Below, piece after piece: positions 46,755-55,499 of a stretch of DNA of 64,000 bases. The notes below the pieces were generated by a model. It was not told where the DNA came from. It saw nothing but the letters and a program-made list of their open reading frames with translations, and did not search any database. Origin of the DNA: JASHPR01 sp963844655 (GTDB lineage: Bacteria > Actinomycetota > Actinomycetes > Streptosporangiales > Streptosporangiaceae). The number at the start of each line of letters is the position of its first letter. Within the stretch, counting starts at the first letter, position 1. The position numbers and the translations under genes were made by a program. Location of the stretch: assembly GCA_963844655.1 (NCBI GenBank), contig CAWJPA010000002.1, positions 866,080 to 930,079 on the forward strand, read 5' to 3'.

Positions 46755-48014
46755 ATGAGCCTCTCGCTCAAAATCGCTCGTCGCGCATCGCGGGGTGCGT
46801 TCCTTGGTTCCCTTGTGCTGATACTCGGCGCGTGCAGCTCCGGCGGCAGCAGCGCCCCGGGCGGCAGCGCCACAGCATCGAGTTCACCGTCCGCATCTCA
46901 GAGCAGGACGGTGAACGTTGGCGTCAATCCGCAGAATACGGTGCTGGATCAGGCCACCCATACGCTTTACGCGCTGAGCGACCCGGAGCACAACACTGAC
47001 GGCAGCGTGTCTGTCCTGAACGCATCGACGTGCAATGCGCTCCGGGTCTCCGGCTGCGTCAGCACCACGCCATCTGTGCAGGTCGGCAACGGCCCTGTCG
47101 CTATCGCCGTGGACCAGGCCACCGACACGATTTATGTCGTCAACTCCAACGACAACACGGTGTCGGTTATCAACGGCGCGACCTGCAACGCCGGCAACAC
47201 CTCGGGTTGCCGCCGCACGCCGCCAGCCGTGACAGTCGCAAATGGCCCCGTCGACCTGAACGTAGACCAGGCGACCGGCACCGTGTACGTGGCGAACTGG
47301 GGAAACGGAGCCGGAACCACCCTGTCGGTCATCGACGGGCGGACCTGCAACGGGCAGGTCACCTCGGGCTGCGGGCACCCCCCCGCGACCGTGAAGATCG
47401 GCACCAGCCCAGCCGGCGTGATCGTCGACCAGGCCACAGACACCGTCTACGCGGCCACGGTCGCGCCGAATGGAGCCGAGGTGGTCTCAGTGATCAACGG
47501 GGCGACCTGCAACGCCACGACCACATCCGGCTGCCGCAGGACGCCGCCGTCGGTGACCGTCGGCACCGGATCAGTTAACTACAACGTGGCGTTCGCGATC
47601 GACCAGGCCGCCAGCACGCTCTACGTCGCGAACTGGAAGGACAACACGCTGTCGATGATCGACACGGCCACCTGCGACGCCGCCGTCACCTCAGGCTGCG
47701 CCAAGACCCCGCGCGCGGTGCAGGTTGGAAGCGGTCCAGATGGAGTCACGCTTAACCTGGCCACTCACACTGTTTATGTATCGAACGTCACCAGCGACAC
47801 CGTCTCAGTACTCGATGCCGCCAGATGCAACGCGAGCGTCAACTCCGGCTGTGACACGCGGCCCGCCCGGTCCCTGCGCACTGGTCATTCACCCCGGTGG
47901 ATCACCGTGGACCAGGCCACCGACACCATCTACGTGCCGAACGGAGACGACGGCACCATGTCAGTACTCAACGGAGCCACCTGCAACGCGGCCGCCAACT
48001 CAGGCTGCAGTTAG
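46755..48014 (+). CDS. Secreted beta-propeller lipoprotein with seven Cys-pair repeats
   Basis: 419 aa from ATG 46755. The signal peptide ends in the lipobox LVLILGAC-SS, so it is lipid-anchored outside the membrane, followed by a Ser/Gly/Ala linker. Then come seven repeats of about 45-55 residues, each with a VDQATDTIYV-like strand, a V-S-V-I-N-G strand and a Cys pair of the form T-C-N-x4-S-G-C (for example ATCNAGNTSGC). Seven repeats fit a seven-bladed YncE/YVTN propeller whose blade edges carry disulfides. It is divergent from the membrane regulator gene across 197 bases. Binding or adhesion is likely; no enzyme motif is seen. Confidence 0.85.
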   Translation: MSLSLKIARRASRGAFLGSLVLILGACSSGGSSAPGGSATASSSPSASQSRTVNVGVNPQNTVLDQATHTLYALSDPEHNTDGSVSVLNASTCNALRVSGCVSTTPSVQVGNGPVAIAVDQATDTIYVVNSNDNTVSVINGATCNAGNTSGCRRTPPAVTVANGPVDLNVDQATGTVYVANWGNGAGTTLSVIDGRTCNGQVTSGCGHPPATVKIGTSPAGVIVDQATDTVYAATVAPNGAEVVSVINGATCNATTTSGCRRTPPSVTVGTGSVNYNVAFAIDQAASTLYVANWKDNTLSMIDTATCDAAVTSGCAKTPRAVQVGSGPDGVTLNLATHTVYVSNVTSDTVSVLDAARCNASVNSGCDTRPARSLRTGHSPRWITVDQATDTIYVPNGDDGTMSVLNGATCNAAANSGCS

Positions 48015-48189
48015 ACCGGTGCCCGCCGAAGCCCAACCTCAGGCATGTATGAGCCCAGCCAGCCCTCATTGATGGCGCTTAATGATCTTGGCCAGAGTTG
48101 CTCACTGATTGGGCGTGTCCTACCGGCTGTGTAAGTGACGTGGCCTGACGATGAGCCGCAGGAAAGGCGGCTCGCGGAAAGGACACGTG

Positions 48190-48579
48190 ATGTCAGACAC
48201 TGCGATGGTGTCCCGCAAATCCGGCGATCAGGAACCGGCCCGGCGGCCGGTGGTCGATCCGGAGCTGGCGGACGAGCTGCTGGCCCGGGCCGAGGCCGGC
48301 GGGGTGGAGCTGCTCGGCTCGGACGGCTTGTTGTCTCAGGTGACCAAGTCGGTGCTGGAACGGGCGCTGGCTGAGGAGATGACTGGTCATCTGGGTTATG
48401 AGAAACACGACCCCGCCGGGCGGGGCAGCGGCAACAGCCGCAACGGCACCACCGGAAAGACCGTGCTGACATCGGGCACTGCCGCGCCCGCTACCGTGGC
48501 ACCCGCAAGAACCTGTTCGACCTGCGCCGCATCGCCGTGGTCATCGCTCACCAGGCCACGACCGGCGGGCACGGACTAG
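48190..48579 (+). pseudogene. IS256-family transposase fragment, chimeric 3' end
   Basis: The first ~95 residues match the N terminus of IS256/Mutator transposases (PELADELLARAEAGGVELLG; LLSQVTKSVLERALAEEMTGHLGY; GRGSGNSRNGTTGKTV). After about 48480 the sequence changes: another frame reads YRGTRKNLFDLRRIAVVIAHQ, which looks like the C terminus of a different transposase family. This is a junction of two broken insertion sequences. No DDE domain remains. Confidence 0.75.
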
Positions 48580-48679
48580 CTGTCTGACTACGTGCCCGGC
48601 GCGTTAGCCGCTGGCTGCCCGGGTAAATCGGGCGGTAACTCCGCGACCCGCCGCCAGCTGTACGCATTTCCTCCGGTCA

Positions 48680-48829
48680 CTGCCAGCCGACCGTTTCCCC
48701 TCCCTCGCCGCCCTCGGCGAGCACATCTGGGCGGGCAACCGCGACCAGCGATTCACCGCCAGCCTCGACACCCTCATCGGCGGGATCCAGGCCGCGCAAT
48801 CCCGGAAGGGCAGTCAGCCAGCATCCTGA
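48680..48829 (+). pseudogene. C-terminal fragment of a TetR-family regulator
   Basis: 50 codons read LPADRFPSLAALGEHIWAGN and then QRFTASLDTLIGGIQAA, the usual end of TetR ligand-binding domains, finishing at TGA 48827-48829. No N-terminal HTH part is nearby; the transposase fragments lie directly upstream and probably replaced it. Confidence 0.6.
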
Positions 48830-49053
48830 CCACTACCAGCCAACAGCCGGCGGCCAGGCCACCTCGGCCGACCGCTGGTGATCGCCAGATCCTGCGCCCG
48901 CATCCACTGGCAACCTCGGCAGCCGGTGAACTGCGCGGGCCGCGGCTGGCCCAGGGACGGAAGCCATGCATGCCCGGGAAAGGCGAGCACCAGGCTGACA
49001 GGCAGCCGCGTAGCCCTAGAGAATCTCGGCCGGCCAAGCCTCCGCAGCGGTGC

Positions 49054-49947
49054 CTATCGCCCAGGTGTCAGGTCGCGGTACTTGGCCTCGACCAGGCAGT
49101 AAAGGCCGTAGCAGAGTATGCCGGACGCGAGCAGGCCCAGCAGCCACGAACCATATGCGATGCTGCCCACCGAACGGAAGATCGCGTCCAGCCCCTTCGT
49201 CTGCTTCGCGCTGGACAGCACCGCGGCCTTGACCAGGAAGACGCCGACCAGGACGAAAACGACAGCGCGCGCCGCGGACCCGAATGCGCCGACAGCCCGC
49301 GTGAGTAGGGCCAGCGCCCGGGACATGTGCTCGGCGGTGAACCGCTCCCGGAAGTTGAGCCTGACCGCGCGCCGACCTGCCTCCAGGCCGCCCGCCACGA
49401 AAAGGATCCCGGCCAGGACAACCAGCAGCCGGCCCCATCCCGTTCGCAGCAAATCGGCGGTCATGCCCGTGTCTTGGCGCTGCTCCGACTGGGCCGTCTG
49501 CTTCGCAGGGGTCCCCGCCAGAAGCCGGGCGGTGCTCAGGCAAAAGACCGAATACACCAAGAATCCCCACGACGACATCGCACGCTGCCGCCACCTGCCT
49601 ATCGCGCCGGTGGCGCGGGCAGACCGGAACACGGCCTCAACCAGCTGGGTGAGCGCGTACGCGGCGAGTCCGGCCACCAGCAGCACCAGCGGGACACGCC
49701 CCCACGCAGGGGCGACAGCTTCCTGCACGGCTCCGGCGCTGCTCACCGGCGCGCCCGCCCGCCCGTGCGTGGCGAGCGCCAGGCGCAAAGCGAGGTAGCC
49801 GACCAGGAGGTACACGGTGCCGCGGCAGGCCAGGCCAAGCCGCGATCCCGCCCGCAGCCAAATCCCCGACGCGCCCCGCGCCATAGAAGCTGCCGCCGCA
49901 TCCAGGGACGTTCCGGCTGTCCCGCCCAGCCTCTGGGGATCTTCCAC
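49054..49947 (-). CDS. DUF1206 family membrane protein
   Basis: 297 aa with about six transmembrane helices arranged as three two-helix repeats, each starting with an Arg/Gly turn and an aromatic-hydrophobic stretch (GTVYLLVGYLALRLA; GILFVAGGLEAGRRA; AVVFVLVGVFLVKAA). This is the DUF1206 pattern, found widely in actinomycetes; its function is unknown. The ~40-residue N-terminal lead is of uncertain length, so the true start could be nearer. Confidence 0.85.
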   Translation of the reverse strand: MEDPQRLGGTAGTSLDAAAASMARGASGIWLRAGSRLGLACRGTVYLLVGYLALRLALATHGRAGAPVSSAGAVQEAVAPAWGRVPLVLLVAGLAAYALTQLVEAVFRSARATGAIGRWRQRAMSSWGFLVYSVFCLSTARLLAGTPAKQTAQSEQRQDTGMTADLLRTGWGRLLVVLAGILFVAGGLEAGRRAVRLNFRERFTAEHMSRALALLTRAVGAFGSAARAVVFVLVGVFLVKAAVLSSAKQTKGLDAIFRSVGSIAYGSWLLGLLASGILCYGLYCLVEAKYRDLTPGR

Positions 49948-50849
49948 CGGACCGTTCGCCTCCGCTGACCAGTATGCGCCGCTGACCAGTATGCGCCGCC
50001 CTGCCCCGTCGCAGACATTCCTCCAGCGGCCGCTGCCTCTCCGACGATGCGGAAGGCCCCCGCGGCTCGGCCAGGGCGAGCCGCCGGTCCCGGATGTCGT
50101 CCCGGCTCGGAATCGCCGGACCGATGCTCAGCAGCCGGGACGAGCTGTTGCACTGGGCGTGAGGTGGACCGGCCCGCACTTGTCCGCAAGTGCCGCTTGA
50201 TCCTGCCGCTGATGCGCATGTGCGCGTAGGCGGCCAGGTTGCGCCGACGGAGGGGCAACCTGGCTGATCGCCCTTCATCGGGCTGACATACCCACCTGCA
50301 TCAGGTCCTCGGTTGGCTCAGGGCCGCGCCTGTACCGCTGCACGCTCGAGCACACCAGGTTGCGGTGGGTCTACTGCGCGAGCTGCAAGTGCGAGAGCAA
50401 CAACGAGGGAGACGCGGGGCCGGCGGCCAACCCGACCTGATCAGAGGCCAGTGCGCGCACCGGTAGGCCCGTCCAGCTTGATGCAACCAGCTGCCAATTC
50501 GCAGGTAGTCACCCACGCCCAGTTCGGGATTTCCAGCACATCCTAACCATGGTTGCGATGTACTTGTGCCCGATAGCGGAAAGCCTGTTATTGGCTGCGG
50601 AATGCTCTATGAGCGGAAGCCCGGGAAGGGTAAAATAATGTTTACCGCTCCGGACCCAGGCAGTTGCACCCGCAAATATCCGCGGGTGCTTGGCAGGGCC
50701 CGGATTTTTTCGCGCACGGACCGGTGTTGGCAAGACGCCACGGACAGAGGGACGGTGAGAACCTACTGGGGAATTCTCCCCACCGCGATCTGCCCAAGCA
50801 TGACCGAATACCGCGTGCGTCACCTCGTCACTGGCTAAAAGAGTCGGTT
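49948..50849. other. 902-bp gap with hairpins and a possible structured leader
   Basis: No confident gene. Four inverted repeats are visible: 50233-50264 (10-base arms GCCAGGTTGC/GCAACCTGGC), 50628-50645 (GGTAAA/TTTACC), 50650-50703 (long imperfect stem followed by T6) and 50767-50782 (TGGGGA-ATTC-TCCCCA). The last ~300 bases are less GC-rich than the surroundings and end at the GlsB gene, consistent with an untranslated leader or a small RNA. Confidence 0.45.
50650..50710 (+). terminator. Intrinsic-terminator-like hairpin upstream of the GlsB gene
   Basis: CCGGACCC at 50650-50657 pairs with GGGCCCGG at 50696-50703 (one A-C mismatch), and inside it GCACCCGC (50666-50673) pairs with GCGGGTGC (50682-50689). 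ATTTTTT follows directly. No plus-strand gene precedes it, so it could end a small RNA or act as an attenuator 140 bases before the GlsB start. Confidence 0.5.
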
Positions 50850-51140
50850 ATGGGCATCATCGCCTGGATTGTTCTCGGCCTGGCCGCAGGGTTGCTCGCC
50901 AATATGCTGATCCCCGGCAGGAGATCACAAGGACTTATCCTCACCTGCGTAATCGGCATCGTAGGGGCACTACTCGGCGGCTGGGCCGCCACCAAGCTGT
51001 TCCACATCCACAGCCTCCAAGGGTTCTTCAACCTTTCCACCTGGCTCACCGCGATCGTCGGCGCAGCGATCCTGCTGCTCGCCTTCCATCTGATCACCGG
51101 GCGATCCTCCAGCCGGTCTGGCTGGTTCGCGCACCGCTGA
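50850..51140 (+). CDS. GlsB/YeaQ/YmgE stress-response membrane protein
   Basis: 96 aa from ATG 50850, no clear ribosome binding site. Three helices: IAWIVLGLAAGLLANML, LILTCVIGIVGALLGGW and TAIVGAAILLLAFHLI, with the family sequence pattern of transglycosylase-associated proteins. The family is linked to general stress responses, but its biochemical role is unknown. The upstream region has strong RNA-like hairpins. Confidence 0.88.
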   Translation: MGIIAWIVLGLAAGLLANMLIPGRRSQGLILTCVIGIVGALLGGWAATKLFHIHSLQGFFNLSTWLTAIVGAAILLLAFHLITGRSSSRSGWFAHR

Positions 51141-51612
51141 GACACGCCAGTGGGGGCTCCGGCACCGTGATTAAGCCCGGGACCCGGCCGGCTTCCGTAA
51201 CGATGATGATCGTGCCCGGTGGCGGCCCCCGTTCACCGCCGGGCCCGCGATGCCGGCGTCTGCCTGCCAGTACCGGCCGCGTCGCGAACGGCGGGCTCCC
51301 CCGCTGCCTGTTCGCTGCATCTGCGCTGCCTTTCCCAGAGTCTCCGGACTCACCGGGGCGGTTCACACCTCTCCCGGCGATCAGACCCTTGACCTGCGAC
51401 TTCCTCTGTAGCCCCGACCGGATGAACCGGCGCTACCGCCTTGAGAGGGCGGGTTTTCGTTCACATTTCTTTTTAGCCATCCAGGTGATTCTTCGCTAAG
51501 CTCCTGATCAGAGCGGTAATTTGAGTATCGGCCAATGTTTATTCGTGTCTTGTAGTGACGCAGGGTTCACGGACAAATGACGGACGAATGATCTAGGAGG
51601 TCCGCGGAGCCG
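51141..51612. other. 472-bp gap upstream of the broken integrase
   Basis: No gene is supported. It holds the terminator-like hairpin at 51436-51457 and an AT-rich stretch (about 51470-51560) just before the integrase. No tRNA or obvious attachment-site core was recognised, though an attL would be expected near here. Confidence 0.45.
51436..51457 (+). terminator. Rho-independent-type terminator
   Basis: CCGCCTT-GAG-AGGGCGG stem (one T-G wobble) followed by GTTTTC. It may end the GlsB transcript, although it is about 300 bases downstream of that gene. Confidence 0.45.
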
Positions 51613-52978
51613 ATGGGGTACGCGAAGAAGCGGATCGGCCGGGACGGCAAGCCGCGATACACGGCTGTCTACCTCGATCTGCGTGGCTCGGAGCGGTCGG
51701 CGGGGACCTTCAGTAGTGAGAGGGCCGCGAACAAAGCCTGGCAGAACGCCGAGGTAGAGCTGCGGCAAGGGCGCATCGGGGACCCTGCACGCGGACGCCA
51801 GACGTTCCAGAGGTATGTCGAGGAGCAGTGGCTGCCCAATCACGTGCTGGAGCCGACGACCCGGGAGAAGTACACTTATTACCTGGGTGCCTATGTCCTT
51901 CCGGCGCTCGGCCCGATGCGCATGACCGATATATTCCTGAGCACATCAGGGAATGGATCACCCGGATGCAGCGCGAGGGCCAATCCGCGTGGACGATCCA
52001 GTACTGCAAAAGCTCGATCCTGAGCTCCATCTTCACGACCGCGCTCAACCACCAGGTGACTTATATTCACCCGTGCCGGGGAGTAAAGATTCCCACCGTG
52101 CCCGCCACGGTACGGACGATCGTCACTCCGGAGCAGTTCGACGTGGTCTACGGTGCTATGGCGGATGCCGACGCCCAGCTTCTGGTCGAGACCGCGATCG
52201 AGAGCGGGCTGCGCTGGGGCGAGCTGACCGAATTGCGTGTTAAGGATCTCGACCTGCCCACCCGGATGCTGACGGTGAGCCGCAAGGTGACCGAGGTCAA
52301 CCGGGAGTTCCACCCCGACGGCAGGCGGTTCCTCGTCAATCCCTACCCCAAGGACAAGGAGTACCGGCGGCTCAAGCTCAGCCCGCAGATCACCGCGAAG
52401 CTCAACGCCCACGTCAAGGCCCGCAACCTCGGCCCCGATGGCCTGCTGTTTGCCCGGCTGCCAACGGCACCCGCACCCCTGCTCATGGTCATTGACCCCG
52501 GCTCCCTAGGGTTCACCGAACCAAACGCCACAGGCCACCGGTACCGACACGGGACACTCAGCGCCTACAACAGCGGGCCTTGCCGGTGCCCGCACTGCCG
52601 ACGCGCCTTCGCCGACTACCGCGCCGGACGCCGCGCGGCCCGGGGCAGGTCTCCGCGCCCGGTACGTGTAGCCGATGCAGACGAGCACATGAGCCGTAAC
52701 TGGTCCGGCGCATGGTCTGGCACCCGGCCTGCGAGGCCGCAGGCCTGACCGACCTGCCACGCTTTCATGATCTTCGCCATTCACACGCGTCCTGGCTGCT
52801 CGCCGGAGGAGCCGACCTGCAAGTCGTGAAGGAACGCCTCGGCCACGCCTCGATCATGACCACCCAGCGGTACCTGCACACCCTGCCCGACGCGGACGAG
52901 ACCGCCGTCGAGGCATTCACCCGCATCCGCAGCCGCAGCACGAAGCCCGCCAGCCGAACGCCGAGAAGGTCTGCGTGA
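51613..52978 (+). pseudogene. Tyrosine recombinase/integrase with two frameshifts
   Basis: About 455 codons in three frames. Part 1 (51613-51940) has the arm-binding region KKRIGRDGKPRYTAVYLDLR. Part 2 (51941-52705) has the core domain REWITRMQREGQSAWTIQYC and the catalytic Arg in ESGLRWGELTELR, plus an insertion HGTLSAYNSGPCRCPHCRRA with three clustered cysteines. Part 3 (52712-52978) has HDLRHSHASWLL, LGHASIMTT and the nucleophile Tyr in QRYLHTL. One base is missing near 51940 and one near 52705 (TGGTCCGG instead of TGGTTCCGG). All catalytic residues survive, so the breaks are recent or are sequence errors. It belongs to the actinobacterial integrative-element integrases. Confidence 0.82.
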
Positions 52979-53286
52979 ATCCCCGGACACGCCGCGCGGC
53001 GCTGTACGCGATCGGCGCGATCGCGATCCTGGCTAGCGCCAACGCGCTGGCGCACAGCTACGCGGGCCTGTACCAGTGGGCGGTTCATCACCGGCTCACT
53101 GGCTGGCAGGCCAAGTCCTGGCCCGCGGAGGTCGACGTGTTCTTGGCTGTCGGTGAGCTGGCTCTCTATGTCGCCTACCTTGATGACTGGCCGGTACGGC
53201 AGCGGATCTGGCCCTGGACCACCACGCTGGCGCCGCAGCGAAAAGGAATGATCGTTCGGCACCCCTATGTGGTTGCGCCCCAGTGA
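52975..53286 (+). CDS. DUF2637-type membrane protein, C-terminally truncated
   Basis: 103 aa from GTG 52975, which overlaps the integrase stop (GTGA). Helix AIGAIAILASANALAHSYAGLYQWA and the WPAEVDVFLAVGELALYVAY helix are typical of DUF2637 (SpdB/transfer-associated) proteins, followed by WPWTTTLA. The sequence then departs into KGMIVRHPYVVAPQ, so the usual C-terminal DNA-binding or linker part is gone. With the integrase it marks a remnant of an integrative element; replication, excision and transfer genes are not seen. Confidence 0.7.
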   Translation: MNPRTRRAALYAIGAIAILASANALAHSYAGLYQWAVHHRLTGWQAKSWPAEVDVFLAVGELALYVAYLDDWPVRQRIWPWTTTLAPQRKGMIVRHPYVVAPQ

Positions 53287-53618
53287 ACGGACCGGGCGAA
53301 CGACTAGCCAAGCGGCCATCCGCTTGGGTGTGCCAGCAGGATGGCATTCCGCATCCCCCATGTCGTTAGTTCGCACCGGCCGCGGTGGGCCGCGTGGCCC
53401 GGAGCGGCGTGACGGAAACCGTCCTTACCCGCCCGGCGTCGCTGTGACGCGTCTGGTACTGGCGGCGGTGAGCAGTGCCTTGTGATCGCGGTGGCTTGAT
53501 CGGCGTAACAGGCGCCGAACGCGGAGACCGCTTCGTCGAAATGCGAGGAACGCGGCACCTGCTGGCGGAGCGCCCCTCCCGGCGTATGCGCTGGTTCTAG
53601 GTCTGTCCCCGGGTCATC
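53287..53618. other. 332-bp gap without a supported gene
   Basis: No gene or clear repeat is seen between the truncated DUF2637 gene and the PAP2-DAGK gene. It probably contains the right-hand junction of the integrative-element remnant. Confidence 0.4.
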
Positions 53619-54746
53619 TCATCCGGCCCGTCCCGGCGAGGGCCGGTTTCGTCCCGCGTCCCTCCGCCGCAGCCAGTGCGGCGCTCCCGGTGGCATGCCC
53701 CGGGACACGCTGCCGGCGCTGCGGTAGACGAGCAGGCCGTGCGGGCGCTTGCCCTGCCTGAAGCCAGGCTCGGCGGTCACGACCTCGCCGTCCACGGAAA
53801 GCCAGATCGGCGCGCCGTCCGTGGACGAGATGTCCACTGCCGTGGCCCGCCACGCGTGGTAGACCCGGCACCGGCCGAGCGTGCCGGTAAGGACGGCGGC
53901 GACCAGGCGCGACCTGGCCAGCGGCCCGGCGTCGACCACGCGGATGTCGAGATACCCGTCGGAAAGGTTGGGACGGTACGCGGGCGCCGTCCCCTGCGGC
54001 TCATACTGGCAGTTGCCCGCGAAGTACAGCCACAGCCGACGTCGGCGGCCATTCAGGATGAGTTCGTGCGGCCGGCCGCGCCGCAGCACCTGGATCAGGG
54101 CAACGATCACCGCGGCCCGTCGGCCCAGCGCCTGCTCCAGGTCCTCCCTGGCCCGCACCAGGTCAACGTAGACGCCCGTGCTCGAGGTGTTGATGAACGG
54201 CCGGCGGCCGACCACGCCGACATCGACCAGAACGGCCTCGCCGGCCCGCAGCGCCGCCAGCGCGTCATCGACGGACCACACGCCCAGGTCGGCGGCGAAA
54301 TGGTTGAACGTGCCGGCCGGGATCACCAGCAGCGGCAAGCCCGCGTCCAGGGCGACAGCGCAGGCCGCGCAGGCCGTGCCATCGCCGCCGGCGATCCCGA
54401 GGATCCGCGCCCTGTCTGCTGCCTGGCGGAGCTGGCCGGCGAGGTCCTGGCCAGCGTCCGTCTCGATGATCTCGGCTTGCGGCAGCTCGGCACGCAGCTG
54501 GTTGGCCAACCCGGGCGACGCCGTCCCGGCTGATCTGTTGACCGCCAGGACGAGGCCTTCGCCCGTGGGCGGCCGCGGGTGCCGCGCGCGGCGGCCTGAG
54601 CGCGGCTGCCGGACAGGGGGGCGACGCGGCCACCAGCGCAGCGTCGCCGCGCCTGCGGCCGCGCCGACCACGAACCCGCAGAGCACATCGGACGGGTACT
54701 GGCCCCCCGTGACCAGCTGGGACGCTCCCACAGCCGCGGCCAGCAA
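53619..54746 (-). CDS. Diacylglycerol-kinase domain of a PAP2-DAGK protein
   Basis: The intact part of this frame is 375 aa. The first ~40 residues are the last helix of a PAP2 phosphatase (QLVTGGQYPSDVLCGFVVGA), then the DAGK_cat domain: NRSAGTASPGLANQLR, GIAGGDGTACA with the nucleotide loop, and IPAGTFNHFAADLG. PAP2-DAGK fusions are known in actinobacteria and combine a lipid phosphatase with a lipid kinase at the membrane. The ATG at 54746 is internal to the ancestral gene; the upstream PAP2 part is out of frame (next entry). Whether the kinase part is translated on its own is unclear. Confidence 0.75.
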   Translation of the reverse strand: MLAAAVGASQLVTGGQYPSDVLCGFVVGAAAGAATLRWWPRRPPVRQPRSGRRARHPRPPTGEGLVLAVNRSAGTASPGLANQLRAELPQAEIIETDAGQDLAGQLRQAADRARILGIAGGDGTACAACAVALDAGLPLLVIPAGTFNHFAADLGVWSVDDALAALRAGEAVLVDVGVVGRRPFINTSSTGVYVDLVRAREDLEQALGRRAAVIVALIQVLRRGRPHELILNGRRRRLWLYFAGNCQYEPQGTAPAYRPNLSDGYLDIRVVDAGPLARSRLVAAVLTGTLGRCRVYHAWRATAVDISSTDGAPIWLSVDGEVVTAEPGFRQGKRPHGLLVYRSAGSVSRGMPPGAPHWLRRRDAGRNRPSPGRAG

Positions 54747-55228
54747 GGGTGACGGGCGCGGCGAGGCCCGGGCTTCTCAAGCGCCACCCCGGTCGCGAAG
54801 GCAGCCGCGGACGCCGCGTGAGCGGACGGGAAGGGGCGTGATCACCGAGAGCCCGCTGGAGCTGCCGGGGGCCAGGAACGTCGGCTCCCGCCGGGTCTCG
54901 GGCGGCCAGGCCCCTGGCGGTGATAGTGGCCGCTGCGCTCTGCGGCGGCCATGCCGCCGATGCCGCGCCAGGCAGCCCGGCGCGCTCGCCTGTCCCCGGT
55001 CACCCACAGTCCGATCGCCAGCCCGGTCCACAGCAGGCCATGGTTGGCCAGCCTCAGCCACGGCATCACCCGGTGCAGCAGGCGGGAATGGTTCTCCGCG
55101 ACGCGGCGCAGGGCAGTGCGGTCCAGGGCCGACACCGCGTTTCGCAGACCTGGACGGAACTGGCTTGCCTGGCACACCGACATTTCTTGCCTCAGGCTGG
55201 CGCGTTTGCCCTCGCCGCACATCCTCAA
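54747..55228 (-). pseudogene. Frame-scrambled PAP2 phosphatase domain of the PAP2-DAGK gene
   Basis: Family sequence is readable in successive frames: LRNAVSALDRTALRRVAENH to WTGLAIGLWVTGDRRARRAA, then TITARGLAARDPAGADVP, then FPSAHAASAAAFATGVALEK (the phosphatase F-P-S-G-H motif with Gly changed to Ala), then PGLAAPVTLA, then LAAAVGASQLVTGG joining the kinase frame. At least four single-base shifts occur within about 230 bases. This is either genuine decay or poor sequence in a very GC-rich stretch. Confidence 0.65.
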
Positions 55229-55499
55229 GGCGTGTGGTTGCGGATACGCAGGCCAGACGAAAGCTACCCGATCATGCGGGTTGGACCTCCCCGCCGCGGC
55301 CGGCGGAGTGCGGTTGTGCCGGCGCTGGCCATGGCGGTCGCCTGATCAGCGTCGGCAGTCAAGCCGCAGATCAGCGCGGGGAGCAGTCGTGTTGCAGGCC
55401 AGGTTCAACCTGATCACCGCAGATCCGCTGCGGCTGGGTGACTCGGTCATTTTATCGAGGCCCAGGTCCGCCCGGTAGTCGAAGTCTGCCCGGCAGCCT

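Noticed and set aside
48592..49308. 238-codon open frame on the plus strand
   Set aside because: Composition is Arg/Pro-rich shadow sequence; it crosses the TetR remnant in another frame and overlaps the DUF1206 gene on the opposite strand.
50313..50440. Small Cys-rich peptide (CASCKCES) on the plus strand
   Set aside because: No start codon with a ribosome binding site and no conserved context; the cysteines could be chance.
50530..50849. Cobalamin or cyclic-di-AMP riboswitch
   Set aside because: Individual words such as GGTGAGAACCTAC look suggestive, but the conserved cores of these riboswitches are not present.
51141..51612. tRNA or attachment site beside the integrase
   Set aside because: No cloverleaf or T-loop sequence could be recognised; only a terminator-like hairpin was found.
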